Below are positions 12,690 to 25,782 of a DNA stretch of 64,000 nucleotides, piece after piece; within the stretch, counting starts at the first letter, position 1, and every line of letters begins with the position of its first letter. Source of the stretch: Rusavskia elegans (lineage: Eukaryota > Ascomycota > Lecanoromycetes > Teloschistales > Teloschistaceae); the NCBI GenBank assembly GCA_011316305.1, contig SAUG01000012.1:806001-870000 (forward strand). Reading direction: 5' to 3'. The position numbers were made by a program, and so were the translations under genes. The notes below the pieces were generated by a model. That model saw only the letters and a program-made list of their open reading frames with translations, was not told the DNA's origin and did not search any database.

Positions 12690-15600
12690 AAAATCTTTTT
12701 ATAGCTACTAGAAATTATATTCTTTTAATTAACTAATTTATCTAATTAGCTATTCCGCTTTTAATTTCTTATCTTTTTTAGATTTTATAAATCTTTTATT
12801 TAAAATAGTTTCTATCTTCTATTTCTTTTTATTATTAATAAAATCCGGTAATAGATATTCTAGTAGTTTACTATTTTAACGGCGATAGAATCTTTCTAAT
12901 AAAAATATATAAAAGATATTATAAATCTTTAATTTAATTAAAAGAATTAACTAATAAATCTAAAAGTCTATATATTTCAAAATCGGATATAATTTTATAA
13001 ATTTAGAGATAATCTTTTTTAATTATTTAAACTTTAGGTTTTTTATAGATAATAGTACTAAATTATTAACTTTATATTCTATTAATTAATATTTTTTATT
13101 ATAGTATTTAATCTAATTTATTTAAACTTTATTTTAATTTATATATATCGATTCGTATATTTTTTATAAATTTATAACTCTTTTTTTTACTACTAGTACT
13201 TTCGTATTTACTATTTTCTTTTCTATAATATTATTTTTAATATTTTAGAATATTATATCTAGATTATAGCCTATAAATACTTTAAAAGGAAATATTTTTA
13301 TAATATTATATTCGCTATTATTATAAATAAATTCAGCTAAAAATAGAATTTTAATTTAGTTTTTTTATTTTTTATAAATATATATCTTTAGGTAATATTC
13401 TAGTAATTAATTCTATTATTTAGTCTATCTATCTATTTAAAAATAAAATATAGTATTTAAATAATATTTAATCTTTAGATAATAGTAGATTTTTAACTAG
13501 AATCTATTTATAAATAACGAGTTTCTATCGCTAATAATTCTATTAGAAATAAATCTTTTATACTAAAGTTTATTAATAATAAATTCCGTACAATTCTTAA
13601 TATTAATTATTTTATAATAAAGGATATACCTCGCTATTTTAGTAAATTAATCGACAGCTATAAATACTAAATCTACTATATTTCGAGAATATCGAATAGA
13701 TAGTAATCTAATAATAAAATCTATTACTATTTCTTTCTATAGCTATATAGAATATAAAAGATTCTAAAATTTTCTATATAATTTATATTTATAGATTTTA
13801 ATTTATTAATAGATATTATATATTTCTATATACTTTCTAATATATTTAAATAATTTCGGCTAGCTATTACTATAATAAATAAGTAATAATATTTTCTAAT
13901 AACCGAAATATCTAGCTATAGAATTAATATAATATTTTACTAGAGATTCTATATATAGTATCTCGTTTTCAGATATATATAAGAATTTTTTATAAAAAAA
14001 AAACCTAGTCTTTACTTCTATATTCTATAGCCCGGCTTTTTTTATTAATTTATACTAGATAATCTATAAACGTTTCTAAATATCGGTATTCCGATTTTAA
14101 AACTAGATAAATATATTATATATACTAGAAATTACTTTACTATAAACTATTTTATTAATAATAGCATTCTATATCGTTTAATATAGGATATCTAGGCTAT
14201 AGTATATATTTCTAGTAATAGGGTTTATTCTATTATTATATTTTTTATCGGAAATAGTTATTATTAACCTATTACTACTATATTAACGGCCTATTATACC
14301 CGGAAGTAATCTTGATATATAAAATATATCGCGTCCTTTATTTAATAATAGAAGGTTAATTCTATTATCTTTAGAGTTTTTAGGTTCTATAAAAGGTTTT
14401 CTAGGTTTTTTAGTTATACGCCCGCGTAAAACGTAATTAACTTAAATCTTTTTTATAAAAAGCGGTTTACTATTTAGTTTATAACTAGTAAAATCTAGCT
14501 TTTACTAAAATATAAATAGTATTATCTAGATTTAAAAATGAATATCTTTATAATCCGGCTTTCTAAAAGGCGGATTAACTAGATTCGTTTTTTCTAAATA
14601 ATAGAAAATATCGAAATCTATAGTAGCTAATTTAATAATCTAGTAATATTATTAAATATTAAGTTTTTTAACTTTTATAAAACTTTAAAAATTATTATAA
14701 TCTATCTAGACCTTTACTATATACTTCGCGCCTTTAAAATAATATTTCTATTATTCGAAAACTTTAATAATAATAAGTAATTCAGTATTTTACGTCTTAT
14801 AGTTATATTCGATAGAAATTAATTTCTTTAACTAAAATATAACTAGGTACTAGCGACTATTTTTATTAAATTAAAATATAATTCTAATTAATCCGATTCT
14901 AGAAATATTAGTTTTAATATAGATTTCTTTTTTTAAATTAAAATACTATAATACCCTAGTAGTATTAAAAGTATATTTTAGTTTTTTAAAAGTTTTTTAG
15001 ATTCTAATAATCTAGTAAAGCGGTTCCGATTTCTTTCCGGCTACGTTTTCTATAAATAAATTCGTTAGAAAAACTATAATCCGAAAATACTAGTAAATAA
15101 AACGCCGGTAAAAATTTATAAATTCTAAAAAAATCTATACTTCCCGTTAAATTTTAGAACCGGCTATTTTTTAATAGTTACTATTTATTCCGGGTATATT
15201 AAAATACCTTTAATAGATATAATAAAATTTAATAACTCTATACTTTTAGTATTAAAAATATATTTTTTAAAGTTAAAGTATAATTATATATTATAAAACT
15301 TTTAAATAATCTATCTAATATATTTCTAATATTCTTTTTTTAAATTAAAGAAAATTAAAATATTATCTAGATAGATTATATAATAAATATTAACTAATTT
15401 TTATAACGTTTTATTAATATAAGTTTAGAATATTATAGATATATTAATAAAATAAAAAGAAATAATAAAATATTTAAAATATCTATATTTTATATAAAAT
15501 ACGGTTTTCTATTTATTATTCTTTTTAATTTTAATTCGATAGTAGGTATCTTTAATATTATATTTAGAAAAGTATTTTACTTTAGATAATCGATCTAGAA

Positions 15601-16300
15601 TTTTAGAAAAAAAAGATAGAAAATAATAGTTTTTAATTATTATTTTATTAAAGCTTCTATAGTTAATATATATATAAAGACTACTATTTTTTTTCGGTAT
15701 AAAAAAAATTAGAACTTTTATAGAAGATATTAAATAACGGATCTAGCCTTTCTTTAAAATACTATCTAGATAATTTTATAGCTTATTAAACTCGCGTTTA
15801 AATAGGCTATAAATCGGGCTATATAGCGGATTTTTTCTATCTAATTCGATTATATAATTAGTATTTTTAAACAGCGGTGAAAAATCTACTAGATATATAT
15901 TATAAACCTCGATCTTTTTATATATAGATTCTAGAATCGATAGTTTAGCCCGCTATATATTTTCGTCGTCTTTATTTTTATCGGCGCAGTTAACTTCCGT
16001 TTATATAGCGGTATCGTTATTAGATCTTATATATACGGCGGTAATCGATATTATATATACTAATATATATTTCTCGGCCTATAATATATAAATAAAGACT
16101 ATCGATAAATTAATATTAAAACAGATTAATTATTTTATTTCTAACTAGTTCTTTTATATTATTTTATTATAGATTGAAAATTATTATTACTTTAAATCTA
16201 GGTCTATAACTATATATATTTAATATAAAGCTGGTATATCTAGAAAAATACTATATTTATCGGTTATATCTAGAATATAGAATCGCGATATATATATTTT
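12690..16300 (-). pseudogene. Copy B Pol: RT to chromodomain (RIP-broken)
   Basis: Relic polymerase on the minus strand. The chromodomain is at about 12690-12870 and integrase at about 13190-14010. RNase H lies around 14540-15100, with its C-terminal end near 14560, where the equivalent of an RRPDY-type end motif leads into the integrase linker. RT is at about 15300-15800 and the protease-to-RT linker is right of that. Same architecture as copies A, H and I, which is why the chromovirus assignment holds despite stop codons throughout. Not functional. Confidence 0.78.
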
Positions 16301-18100
16301 CCGACGGCTTTAACTATCTATTATTATTTAGTTTAAATTATATATTCTATAATAGATAGTATACTAATTTCTAATTTATTAAAAATAGAATTTTTCGGTT
16401 TTTTAAATAGATTCTAGATTATATTAAATAATAAAAGATTAAGAAATAATATTAATCTAGAAGTTTAGATCTAGAAATACTTTAGTTTTACTATATTTTT
16501 TTACTAGTAACTTAATAAATACTCTAGTTAGAAGACTGTTTCTTACTTTAATTTATTTATTTTAGGCTATTATTAAAGCTATAACTAGCTCTTTTAATTT
16601 TTTAACTAGTTAGTATTACTAGAATTACCTTTCGTTATATTAACAGTAGGCTTTTTAAATAACTAGTTACTATTATTATAAAAATTATTAGATTCCCGAT
16701 TACTTTAATTTTAGTTCTAGTTTTTAAGATAACTTTTAGATTAATAATCTATACTACTATAAATAAAGTATATACTAGATTTATTATCCCGTTTACGTTT
16801 TCTAAAGTTATTATTACTAATATTAGAAATATTCCTTCTATTAATACTATTCCGACTATTTTATAATCGGCTTTTTTAGTTCCGGTTTTCGAATTTTCGA
16901 GAATTCCTTTTATTATATAGAGGTAAATAGGATCTATTAGTAGAAGAATTCTACTACTAATCTGGTATTATTTTATCTATATTTTTCTATTAGATAATAT
17001 AAACTATCTATTTATTATAACCGAAATCTTTTAATTTTATATTTTAAATATATACTATATACTATAATTCCGGATAAATTTTAAAAAAAAAAAAAAAAAT
17101 TAAATACTATTTTTCCGATAAAGAAAGTAGCTAGGCTTCTAATAATATAAGAAAACTATAGAACTCTAGAATATTTTAGTCTTTATTTTAGATTATACGA
17201 AAATATTTTATTATAGTATCTAAAAAATATAATTTAGAATCGGTAGTAAAATTTAAAATAAAATCTATAAATTTATTTTATAATATACTATTAAAAGTAT
17301 CTTTATTAATAAAGGATTTTTTATTTTCGAATTAACGGCTTAATTTCTAATTTTTAATAAAATTTTAGGCCTATCGAATTTAATCTATATAGATAGATAA
17401 AACGTCGGATTTATAAAACTAATTTCTATAGAATTTAATCTATTTATAGTATTCTTTAAAGGTTATTTTATTGCTATACTTTTTAAATTCTTTAATTTTA
17501 AATTTTAATAAAATTTAAAGCGTTCGCGAAAATCTAATAGCTAATTTAAAAGAAAATTAATTATTATTTAAAATATAGTTCGGATCTATTATATAGAATA
17601 TCTCTTTTCTATAATATATTTTTAAAAGAGTTTTTTTCTTTACTACTATTTAAGCCTCTAAGATTTAAAGTTTTTTATTATTATCGGAATTATCGCTATT
17701 ATTTCTATTATTATTTATATTATTACTACTATTAGACGGCTAACCGGGATTAGAATTTCTAGAAATAAAGTCTTTAAAAAAGTATTTTTATTAGACTATA
17801 ACTAACTATTAGACGGCTACTATTAATAGATTAAGCCGCCGGAGATAATATAATCTCCTAATATACTAGCGACGAGATTACTATAGAATTCTAATTAGGT
17901 TTTCTAAATAATAGAAAATAAACTAGAGTTTTCTTTATCGGGCGTTTTCGGTATAGGCGGGTTATATTCGTTAGATTAATCTATAATATCTATAATCCGC
18001 GGTTTAATAGTTTTAGTACTAGTTTAAAATAGTTCTATCTAAAGAATCTTACTATAGCTATAACTACTATAAATACTATACGTCGATATCGATATAGTTA
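16300..18100 (-). pseudogene. Copy B protease and Gag region (RIP-broken)
   Basis: Decayed 5' half of the element between RT and the 5' LTR. It is collinear with 2100-3800 of copy A. A series of AT-rich trinucleotide runs near 17670-17740 (ATTATTTCTATTATTATT...) mirrors AATAATAG runs in the plus copies and probably encoded an Asn/Ser-rich Gag linker. Limits are approximate. Confidence 0.5.
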
Positions 18101-18153
18101 TACAATAAATAATATATATCGAATTAAAAACGTTTAAAATAATGAATTAGAAT

Positions 18154-18392
18154 TATAAAATAGATATATTTCTAAAATAATATATAATTATAGACTAGAC
18201 GAAAAGGTTATTATAGAACTAATTTATATTCTAGAGAAACTAGAATATAATCTAGTTATAAAGAAATGGAAAAAGCGGAAAAGAATTAAAATCCGATATA
18301 CTAGCGACGCTCTAGCGACTAGACGGCGAGCCTCGTTTCCAAACGTCCTAATTATATCTTTAAAGCCTATATAACGCGTTTGGCGCTTTATA
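18154..18392 (-). repeat. 5' LTR of copy B
   Basis: 239 bp, with a well preserved right end ACGCGTTTGGCGCTTTATA. Confidence 0.9.
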
Positions 18393-18911
18393 TTCTATAC
18401 GTAGTATTTCGTTTTCGGATATATATAAATACTTTTTATAAAAGAAAAAACTAGTTTCTATTTCTATATTCTATAGTCTAGCTTTTTTTCTCGATTTATA
18501 TTAAATAATTTATAAATATTTATAAATATCTGCGTTCCGATTTTAAAACTAGATAAATATATCGCGTATATTACAAGTTATTTTATTATAAACTATTTTA
18601 TTAATAATAACCTTTTATATTAATTAATATAGAATATCTAGACTATAATATAAACTTCTAATAATATTATTTATTTTATTGTTATATCTTTTATCGAAAA
18701 TAGTTATTATTAATCTATTATTATTATATCGGCGGCCTATTATATCCGAAAATAATCTCGATATACGAAATATATCGCGTCCTTTATTTAATAGTAGAAG
18801 GTTAATTCTATTATTTTTAGAATTTTTAGATTTTATAAAGAGTTTTCTAGACTTTTTAATTATACGTTCGTATAAAATATAATTAATTCGAACCTTTTAT
18901 ATAATAAATAG
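18393..18911 (-). pseudogene. E0 integrase segment between B and the 985-bp insert
   Basis: Continues the E0 polymerase relic and matches copy B at about 13955-14465. It covers the integrase N-terminal part and the linker from RNase H. Its last 13 bases (18899-18911, ATATAATAAATAG) are the left target duplication of the insert that follows. RIP-broken, no open frame of significance. Confidence 0.75.
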
Positions 18912-19896
18912 CCTCCCTGGAAGGTTTCTATCTGGAGTTATATTGAGTTTTCATATATATATATATATGTTTCATCAACGTTATATACGGCAATAATTAT
19001 TGTATTTTACGTACAAAGAAATTTTTACAGCCAAAGATATACAGTTCATCAGGCAAAATTTGCAGCGTTAATTATATTGACTATTTCCTTCTTTATTCGA
19101 TTACGAATCCTCTACTATATAAGTATAACTTCGTCACTCGCAGTCTTCGATCCAGTTTAAATACTATATATCCAGTTTTTCTTCGACGTTATAAATAATC
19201 AAGAGTATCTAATATTTCCGCTATATATACCTGCTATACTGCGAAATAATTATCTATACTTGTCGTATCGGCCGTATTTATTATATAACCCGTATCTAAA
19301 CGCTCCGCTAAACTATTAAAATACTCTTTAATCTACTTAGCTTTAAAAGGGTCGTTAGGCAATACGCTAGCTACTACGGCTGGAAGCTTTACCCGGTCGA
19401 TTAGATTAAAGAGGGGTAGAAAGGTTAGATAGCGCGTTTTAAAGGCGGTAAAAAAGAGATCTAGGTTAAAATCGAAATAGGTTACTCTAGCTATAATAAA
19501 ATAATCGACGACCGTATAGGTAGATATAGTTATTATAGATATAGGTACTACCGTCTAGTTTAGCTTGCAGCTATAGCTGTTACGGGAATATATACGTATA
19601 TAAAGGCTTTTAGATATTATAGGACTTATATTACTAGTAAATAAAGAAGAAACGATAATTGCGAGGTATATTTATCTATAAAAATCTCTACGTTGGTTAA
19701 ATTATCGGTAGAAGGATACGTTATATTACTAAGCAAATTAAAATTAAAATTCTATAAAAAAAAATCGTTATTTATATTAATTGAACTAGAATATAAATTC
19801 TGCTACCGTGTATTTAATACTGGTATACCAACGTTTGATTTGCTTACCGAACTATTGGTTCACCGGATACTAAAACCAAAATTAATAACTAAATAA
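18912..19896 (+). mobile_element. 985-bp retroposon-like insert (copy 2) with 13-bp target duplication
   Basis: The insert interrupts E0 and is bounded by a perfect 13-bp repeat ATATAATAAATAG (18899-18911 and 19897-19909). It begins CCTCCCTGGAAGG and ends with ACCAAAATTAATAACTAAAT and an A-rich tail. About the last 250 bp resemble 41130-41400 on the minus strand, and the last 45 resemble the fragment at 79-145. That makes a three-copy family sharing one end. Both outer parts keep many CA and TG dinucleotides, while the middle (about 19150-19700) is moderately RIP-like. The tail and duplication length suggest a non-LTR retroposon reading rightward. The best coding signal inside runs leftward, so the true orientation is unresolved. 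Confidence 0.6.
19189..19740 (-). pseudogene. Decayed coding region of unknown function inside copy 2
   Basis: Minus-strand frame of about 180 codons ending at a TAA at 19189-19191. It is interrupted by only a handful of TAA and TAG codons, each explainable as a RIP-changed CAA or CAG. Codons follow a strong purine-any-pyrimidine pattern. Readable pieces such as VTYFDFNLDLFFTAFKT and NDPFKAK are compositionally protein-like. I do not recognise the family. The opposite frame also gives a fairly open reading but with more stops and a poorer codon pattern. It could be a captured host gene fragment or the element's own gene. The start is not identifiable. Confidence 0.4.
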
Positions 19897-19909
19897 ATAT
19901 AATAAATAG

Positions 19910-22227
19910 TTTATTACTAGATTTATAGCTAGTAAAATTTAATTTCTATTAAAATAAAAATAATATTATTTAGATTTAAAAATTAATATTTTTATAATCC
20001 GGCCTTTTAAAAAATAGATTAGTTAAATTAGTTTTTTTAGATAATATAAAATATTAAAATCTATAGTAGCTAATTTAATAATCTAATAATATTATTAAAT
20101 ATTTAATTTTTTAATTTTTATAAAATTTCGAAAGTTATTACAATCTATCTAGATTTTTATTATATATTTCGCGTTTTTAAAATAATATTTCTATTATTTA
20201 AAAACTTTAATAATAATAAATAATTCGGTATTATATATTTTATCGTTATATTTAATAGAAATTGTTTTTTTAACTAAAATATAACTAGATACTAGTAACT
20301 ATTTTTATTAGATTAAAATATAGTTCTAGTTAATCCGATTTTAGAAATATTAATTCTTAATATAAATTTCTTTTTTTAGATCGAAATATTATAATATTCT
20401 AATAATATTAAAAATATATTTTAATTTTTTAAAAATTTTTTAAATTTTAATAATTTAATAAAATAATTTTAATTTTCTTTCGGCTATATTTTCTATAAAT
20501 AAATTTATTAAAAAAACTATAATCTAAAAATTCTAATAAATAAAATATCGATAAAAGTTTATAAATTTTAAAAAAGTCTATACTTTTTAGTAAATTTTTA
20601 GAACCGGCTATTTTTTAATAATTATTATTTATTTTAAATTTATTAAAATACTTTTAATAGATATAATAAAGTTTAATAATTCTATATTTTTAATATTAAA
20701 AGTATATTTTTTAAAATTAAAATATAATTATATATTATAATACCTTTAAATAACCTATTTAATATATTTCTAATATTTTTTTTCTAAATTAAAAAAGATT
20801 AGAATTTTATTTAGATAAACTATATAGTAAATATTAACTAATTTTTCTAATATTCTATTAATATAGATTCAAAATATTATAGATATATTAGTAAAATTAA
20901 AAAGTATAATAAAATATTTAAAATATCTATATTTTATATAAAACGCGATTTTTTATTTATTTTCTTTTTTAATTTTAATTTAATAGTAGATATTTTTAAT
21001 ATTATATTTAGAAAAGTATTTTATTTTAAATAATTAATCTAAAATTTTAAAAATAAAAGATAAAAAATAATAGTTTTTAATTATTACTTTATTAAAATCT
21101 CTATAGTTAATATATATATAAAAACTAATATCTTTTTTTAATATAAAAAAAATTAAAACTTTTATAAAAAATATTAAATAATAAATTTTATTCTTTTTTA
21201 AAATATTATCTAAATAATTTTATAGTTTATTAAATTTATATTTAAATAGATTATAAATCGGATTATATAGCGGATTTCTTTTATCTAATTTAATTATATA
21301 ATTAGTATTTTTAAATAGTAGTAAAAAATCTACTAAACGTATATTATAAACTTCGATCTCTTTATATATAGATTTTAGGATCGATTCGGGCCGCTATATA
21401 TTTTTATCGTTTTTATTTTTATTAATACTATTAATTTCTATCTATACGGTAGTATTATTATTAAATTTTATCTATATAGTAGTAATTAATATTATTTATA
21501 CTAATATATATTTCTCGGCCTATAATATATAAATAAAGACTACCGATAAGTTAATATTAAAATAGATTAACTATTTTATTTCTAACTAGTTCTTTTATAT
21601 TATTTTATTATAGATAGAAAATTACTATTATTTTAAATCTAGGTCTATAACTATATATATTTAATATAAAGCTGGTATATCTAGAAAAATACTATATTTA
21701 TCGGTTATATCTAGAATATAGAATCGCGATATATATATTTTCCGACAGCTTTAACTATCTATTATTATTTAGTTTAAAATATATCTTCTATAATAGATAG
21801 CGTACTAACTTCTAATCTATTAAAAATAGAATTTTTTAGTTTTTTAAATAGATTTTAGATTATATTAAATAATAAAAGATTAAAAAATAATATTAATTTT
21901 AAAATTTAGATCTAGAAATATTTCAATTTTACTATATTCTTTTATTAGTAACTCGATAAATATAATCTAATTAGAGGATTATTTTTTATTTTAATTTATT
22001 TATTTTAGACTATTATTAAAGCTATAACTAGCTCTTTTAATTTTTTAACTAGTTAATATTATTAGAATTACCTTTTATCGTATTAATAGTAGGCTTTTTA
22101 AACGACCGGTTACTATTATTATAAAAGTTATTAAATCTTTAATTATTTTAACCTTAATTCTAGTTTTTAAAGAAATTTTAGACTAATAATTTATATTATT
22201 ATAAGTAAAATATATATTAGATTTATT
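19910..22227 (-). pseudogene. E0 RNase H, RT and protease segment
   Basis: Continuation of E0 on the minus strand, collinear with copy B about 14465-16790. RNase H is at 19960-20540, the RT palm with the degenerate catalytic box is around 20800-20850, the RT fingers are near 21130-21180, and the protease linker follows. Its last five bases, TTATT (22223-22227), are the left target duplication of element F. More degraded than copy B, as expected for an older copy. Confidence 0.72.
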
Positions 22228-22637
22228 TGTTTCGTCTACGATTCCACAGAGGTTCTTTGGAAGAATTAGCCAGGCAAGCGAGCCTAATTATCTATAGCCG
22301 CCTAAAACCGCTATAGCCGCCCTTTCTAATAGGATTTTTAGTAGACGGCTATCTATCGGCCTCTACGGCTATTTTTACTATATATATCGCTTTTTACTCC
22401 TATAGATAGTTTCTTTTATTAGTTATTAATATAATTATTAAATATATCTCTACTATTCTCTTTTTAATTACCTTATAATAAAGATATTTTATAATATCGT
22501 AACCGTATTTCTATAGCTATATAGAATTATTTATAATAATTTATACTAGGATTCCTTTACTATTTAGTAGCTCGGACTACGTCTATAGCTATAGCTAGAC
22601 TTAAACGTAATACCTTCTAATATATAGGAATATTATA
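22228..22637 (+). repeat. 5' LTR of element F
   Basis: 410 bp. Near its start it keeps un-RIPed stretches with CA and TG (for example CCACAGAGG and GCCAGGCAAGCG), unlike most of the window. Confidence 0.9.
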
Positions 22638-22899
22638 CTTTAATAACTCCGGAAAATAGATAAAAATCGGATTTTTATCTAGCTAATATTATTTAGACGA
22701 TCTATAGAGACTTTAATCGATTTAGAAACTATTCGGAATATTATATTAAAAGAATATATAAAAAGATTTAATATCCCTTTAACTAGAAAAACGGAACTTT
22801 ACTTTATAGAAACTATTAATAAGATAGAATTTGTTAGAATCGAATATTAGACTAAACCCCTATAGATATAAAATAATAGATATAAAAAAGGGTTATTTT

Positions 22900-25640
22900 C
22901 GATATTATAAAAATATAAAGAGATATATATTTAGATATCCTATAGTTTATATTATAGAATCTAGAAATCGTTTAGAAAACGATATAAATAAAAATTAGAA
23001 ACTATCTTTTTAGTATACCTTAAAGGTTAGCCGAGATATAGAAATTATATAGTAACTTTACTCGGAAATAGTAGACTAAAAAGGAATTAACTATTATAAA
23101 TAAAATTCTATAACTTTTTAAAAAATTCTAGAACGTACTAAAGAAACCGAAAAGAAAACTACTTTTACCGGCTTATATCTAGAAAGACTACGAAATTATT
23201 ATAATAGATTCGAAAAAATTAAAAGTAGAGTTAATTTATAGATTAAATAATAGTTAATTAAAAGTATTAAGATAATATATTAACTATAATTTTAAAAAAA
23301 GATTTATAAAATATTCTAAATTAAGAACGGGATAACCGGTTATATTTATTTCTAAAAAGAATAAAAACCTTTAATTTTATATCGATTTTAGAAGACTTAA
23401 TATAGTAATATAAAAAGATAAATACCTATTCTAGTTCCTAGCGGATTTAAAAAGTAGAATCGGAAAAGCCAAGTTTTTTACGAAACTCGATTTAAGAAAC
23501 GCGTTTAATCTACTACGGATTAAGGTGGGAAATAAATAGAAAACTATATTTAGAATAAAATACGGACTATTCGAATATTTAGTTATATTTTCTAGATTAA
23601 TAAATATACCGGCGATCCTATAATATATAGTTGATAAAATATTATACGATTATCTCGATATCTTTATTATAGTATATATAGATAACGTACTAATTTTCTT
23701 TAAAATAAAAAAAGAATATATATAATATATTTATAAAATATTATAGAAATTCCGAGAATATAACTTTAGAATAAAAAAAAGTTAAAATTCTATAACTACG
23801 AGGTTACGTTTCTTAGATATATAATTAAACTAGGAAGTATTACTATAAAAGTAAATAAGCTATAAATAATACGCGAATAGCCGATACTAAAAAATAAAAA
23901 GGATATTTAAAGTTTTTTAGAATTTATAGAATTTTACTAAAATATAATAGGAAGATATACGAAAAAAACGGTTCTATTTATAAATCTATTTCGGAATAGT
24001 ATACTCTTCTAGTAGATACGAATTTAAAACGAAGTATTTAAAAAATTTAAATAGAATTTTATATCTAAAGAAACTCTAGCGATATTTAATTCTAGTAAGC
24101 AGATTATTTAATATATAGATACTTTAGACCGGGTAATAGAATCGTATATTATCTAAAAAGAAAAACTATTTAGATACTATTCGGGAAAATTAATACTAGT
24201 AAAGATTAACTATATAACTATAGATAAAAAAATACTCGTAATTGTTATAAACTTCGTATACTAGAAAATATATATAAGTAAAATAAATTAAAAAGTAGTA
24301 GTATATACTAACTATAAAAACCCCTTATCTTTATTAGTTAATAAAGAACTTAACTAATAATAAATAAAGTAGGCAGAAGAAATAATCTACTATAACTTTA
24401 AAATAAAATATATTAAAGTTATCGATAATATAGTTATAGATATCTTAAATAGAAAAGTAGATTATAAAACTACTAAAAAAATATCCAGACCTCTTTTAAA
24501 AAAAATAGAAAATATTCTAAAGAAAGCCGAAGTTTTAAAAAAAATAAACGAAAAAATTCGATAAGTATATAATCCTAGGACAGCTGGATATTAAGAAATT
24601 ACTAAGATATTAAAAAGAATTTAAAAGAAAACCAATATACCAGTTCTTAAAAAATATATTAAAGAATTTATAAAAAACTACCTAGAATTTATAATAGTAA
24701 AAGAAAGTCGTTAAAAACCGATAGGAGAATTCTAGTTAACGTAAATACTAAGTATACCTTATTAATAAATTATACTAGACTTCGTTATAAAATTACTAAA
24801 ATCGGTTAATCTATATACGTAAGTATTATATAATATAATAGTAACGATTATTAATAGATTTACGAAATATATAAGATTTATACTATATAAAATAACGATA
24901 ACAGCGGCATAGCTAGTATTTTTATTATTACGAACAGTATTTTACGAAAATAGGATTATAGAAAAAATTATTTTAGATAGAGACAAGTTATTTGTCTCGA
25001 ACTTTATAAAAGGATTAATATAAATAGTAGGAACGGAACTAGCTATATTAATATTATTTTACCTATAAACGGACGGATAAATAGAAAGAATAAACCAGAT
25101 ACTAGAAACCTATTTTAAAATCTATTATTCGGAAAAAGAAAAAGATTAGATTTAATTCCTTCCTATAATATAAATAGTAATTAATTTATTATATAATAAA
25201 GATATATAAATAACGTCTAATAAACTGCTTTATAGAAAAACTATTCGGAAAAAAATATATTTAGATATAAAAAACCCTATAACGTAATCCTTCGTTAGTA
25301 AAATAAAAAATAATTAGGATAAAGTAAAGATAAAAATCTAAATAGTAAAAAAAAGAGTTAAATAAAAATTAAATAAAATATTATAATATTATAATATTAA
25401 AAAAGAAGATAAAGTACTACTTTTAACTAAAAATCTAATAGATAAAAAGCTCGATAAACTATATATAGAGGTTTTCGAAGTTTAAAACGTTAAAGAAATA
25501 ACAGTATATCTAAAACTCCTAATAACGGGAATCTTTTCTAAATTTTATATAGATTTACTAAAAAAAGTACCGGAGCGGGTCCTATTAGTAAAAGACTAAT
25601 ACTATTAAAAATAAAAAGAGTACGAAATCGAAAAGATTCT
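22900..25640 (+). pseudogene. Element F Pol: RT, RNase H, integrase (RIP-broken)
   Basis: Decayed gypsy polymerase. RT is clear at 23330-23710. It shows a YIDFRRLN fingers motif, then AKFFTKLDLRNAFN, YGLFEYLVI, and IIVYIDNVLIF, where the catalytic YxDD box has an N in its last position. RNase H follows at about 23900-24450. The integrase core is at about 24700-25250 and includes DRDKLFVSNFIKGL around 24977-25020, which corresponds to the second catalytic Asp region, and a degenerate TDG-ER motif just after. In-frame stops are TAG and TAA. There is no obvious chromodomain. The RT-RNase H-integrase order establishes Ty3/gypsy rather than Ty1/copia. Inactive. Confidence 0.85.
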
Positions 25641-25782
25641 AGATAAAAAAAAAGAAACAGATAAATTCCTAGTAAAATAAAAAGGGTTTCCCGACGAAAA
25701 AAATACTTAGAAACTAAGGAAATACCTCAGATATATCTAAAAAACTCTAAAGAAATTTAAAAAAGCGATATAAAGAGGGCCG

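Larger units (their letters stand above)
10095..18392 (-). mobile_element. Copy B: full-length, uninterrupted Ty3/gypsy chromovirus (family 1)
   Basis: Minus-strand element of 8298 bp with 239-bp LTRs at 10095-10333 and 18154-18392. The target duplication is TTTTA (10090-10094) versus TTCTA (18393-18397); the single C-to-T difference fits RIP. It has no nested insertion, so it serves as the reference for reassembling E0 and D0. It is inserted in E0 only about 30 bp beyond copy A. Reading from right to left: Gag, protease, RT, RNase H, integrase, chromodomain, then a 2.3-kb 3' region. Confidence 0.92.

Noticed and set aside
18679..18882. 67-codon open frame on the plus strand
   Set aside because: It lies antisense within the E0 integrase segment, is matched by RIPed sequence in copy B, and has low-complexity Ile/Leu composition. 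A chance open frame.
19693..19896. 67-codon plus-strand frame at the right end of the 985-bp insert
   Set aside because: It has no ATG start, ends in the A-rich tail, and lies in the part resembling non-coding ends of the other family copies. The minus-strand frame has the better codon pattern.
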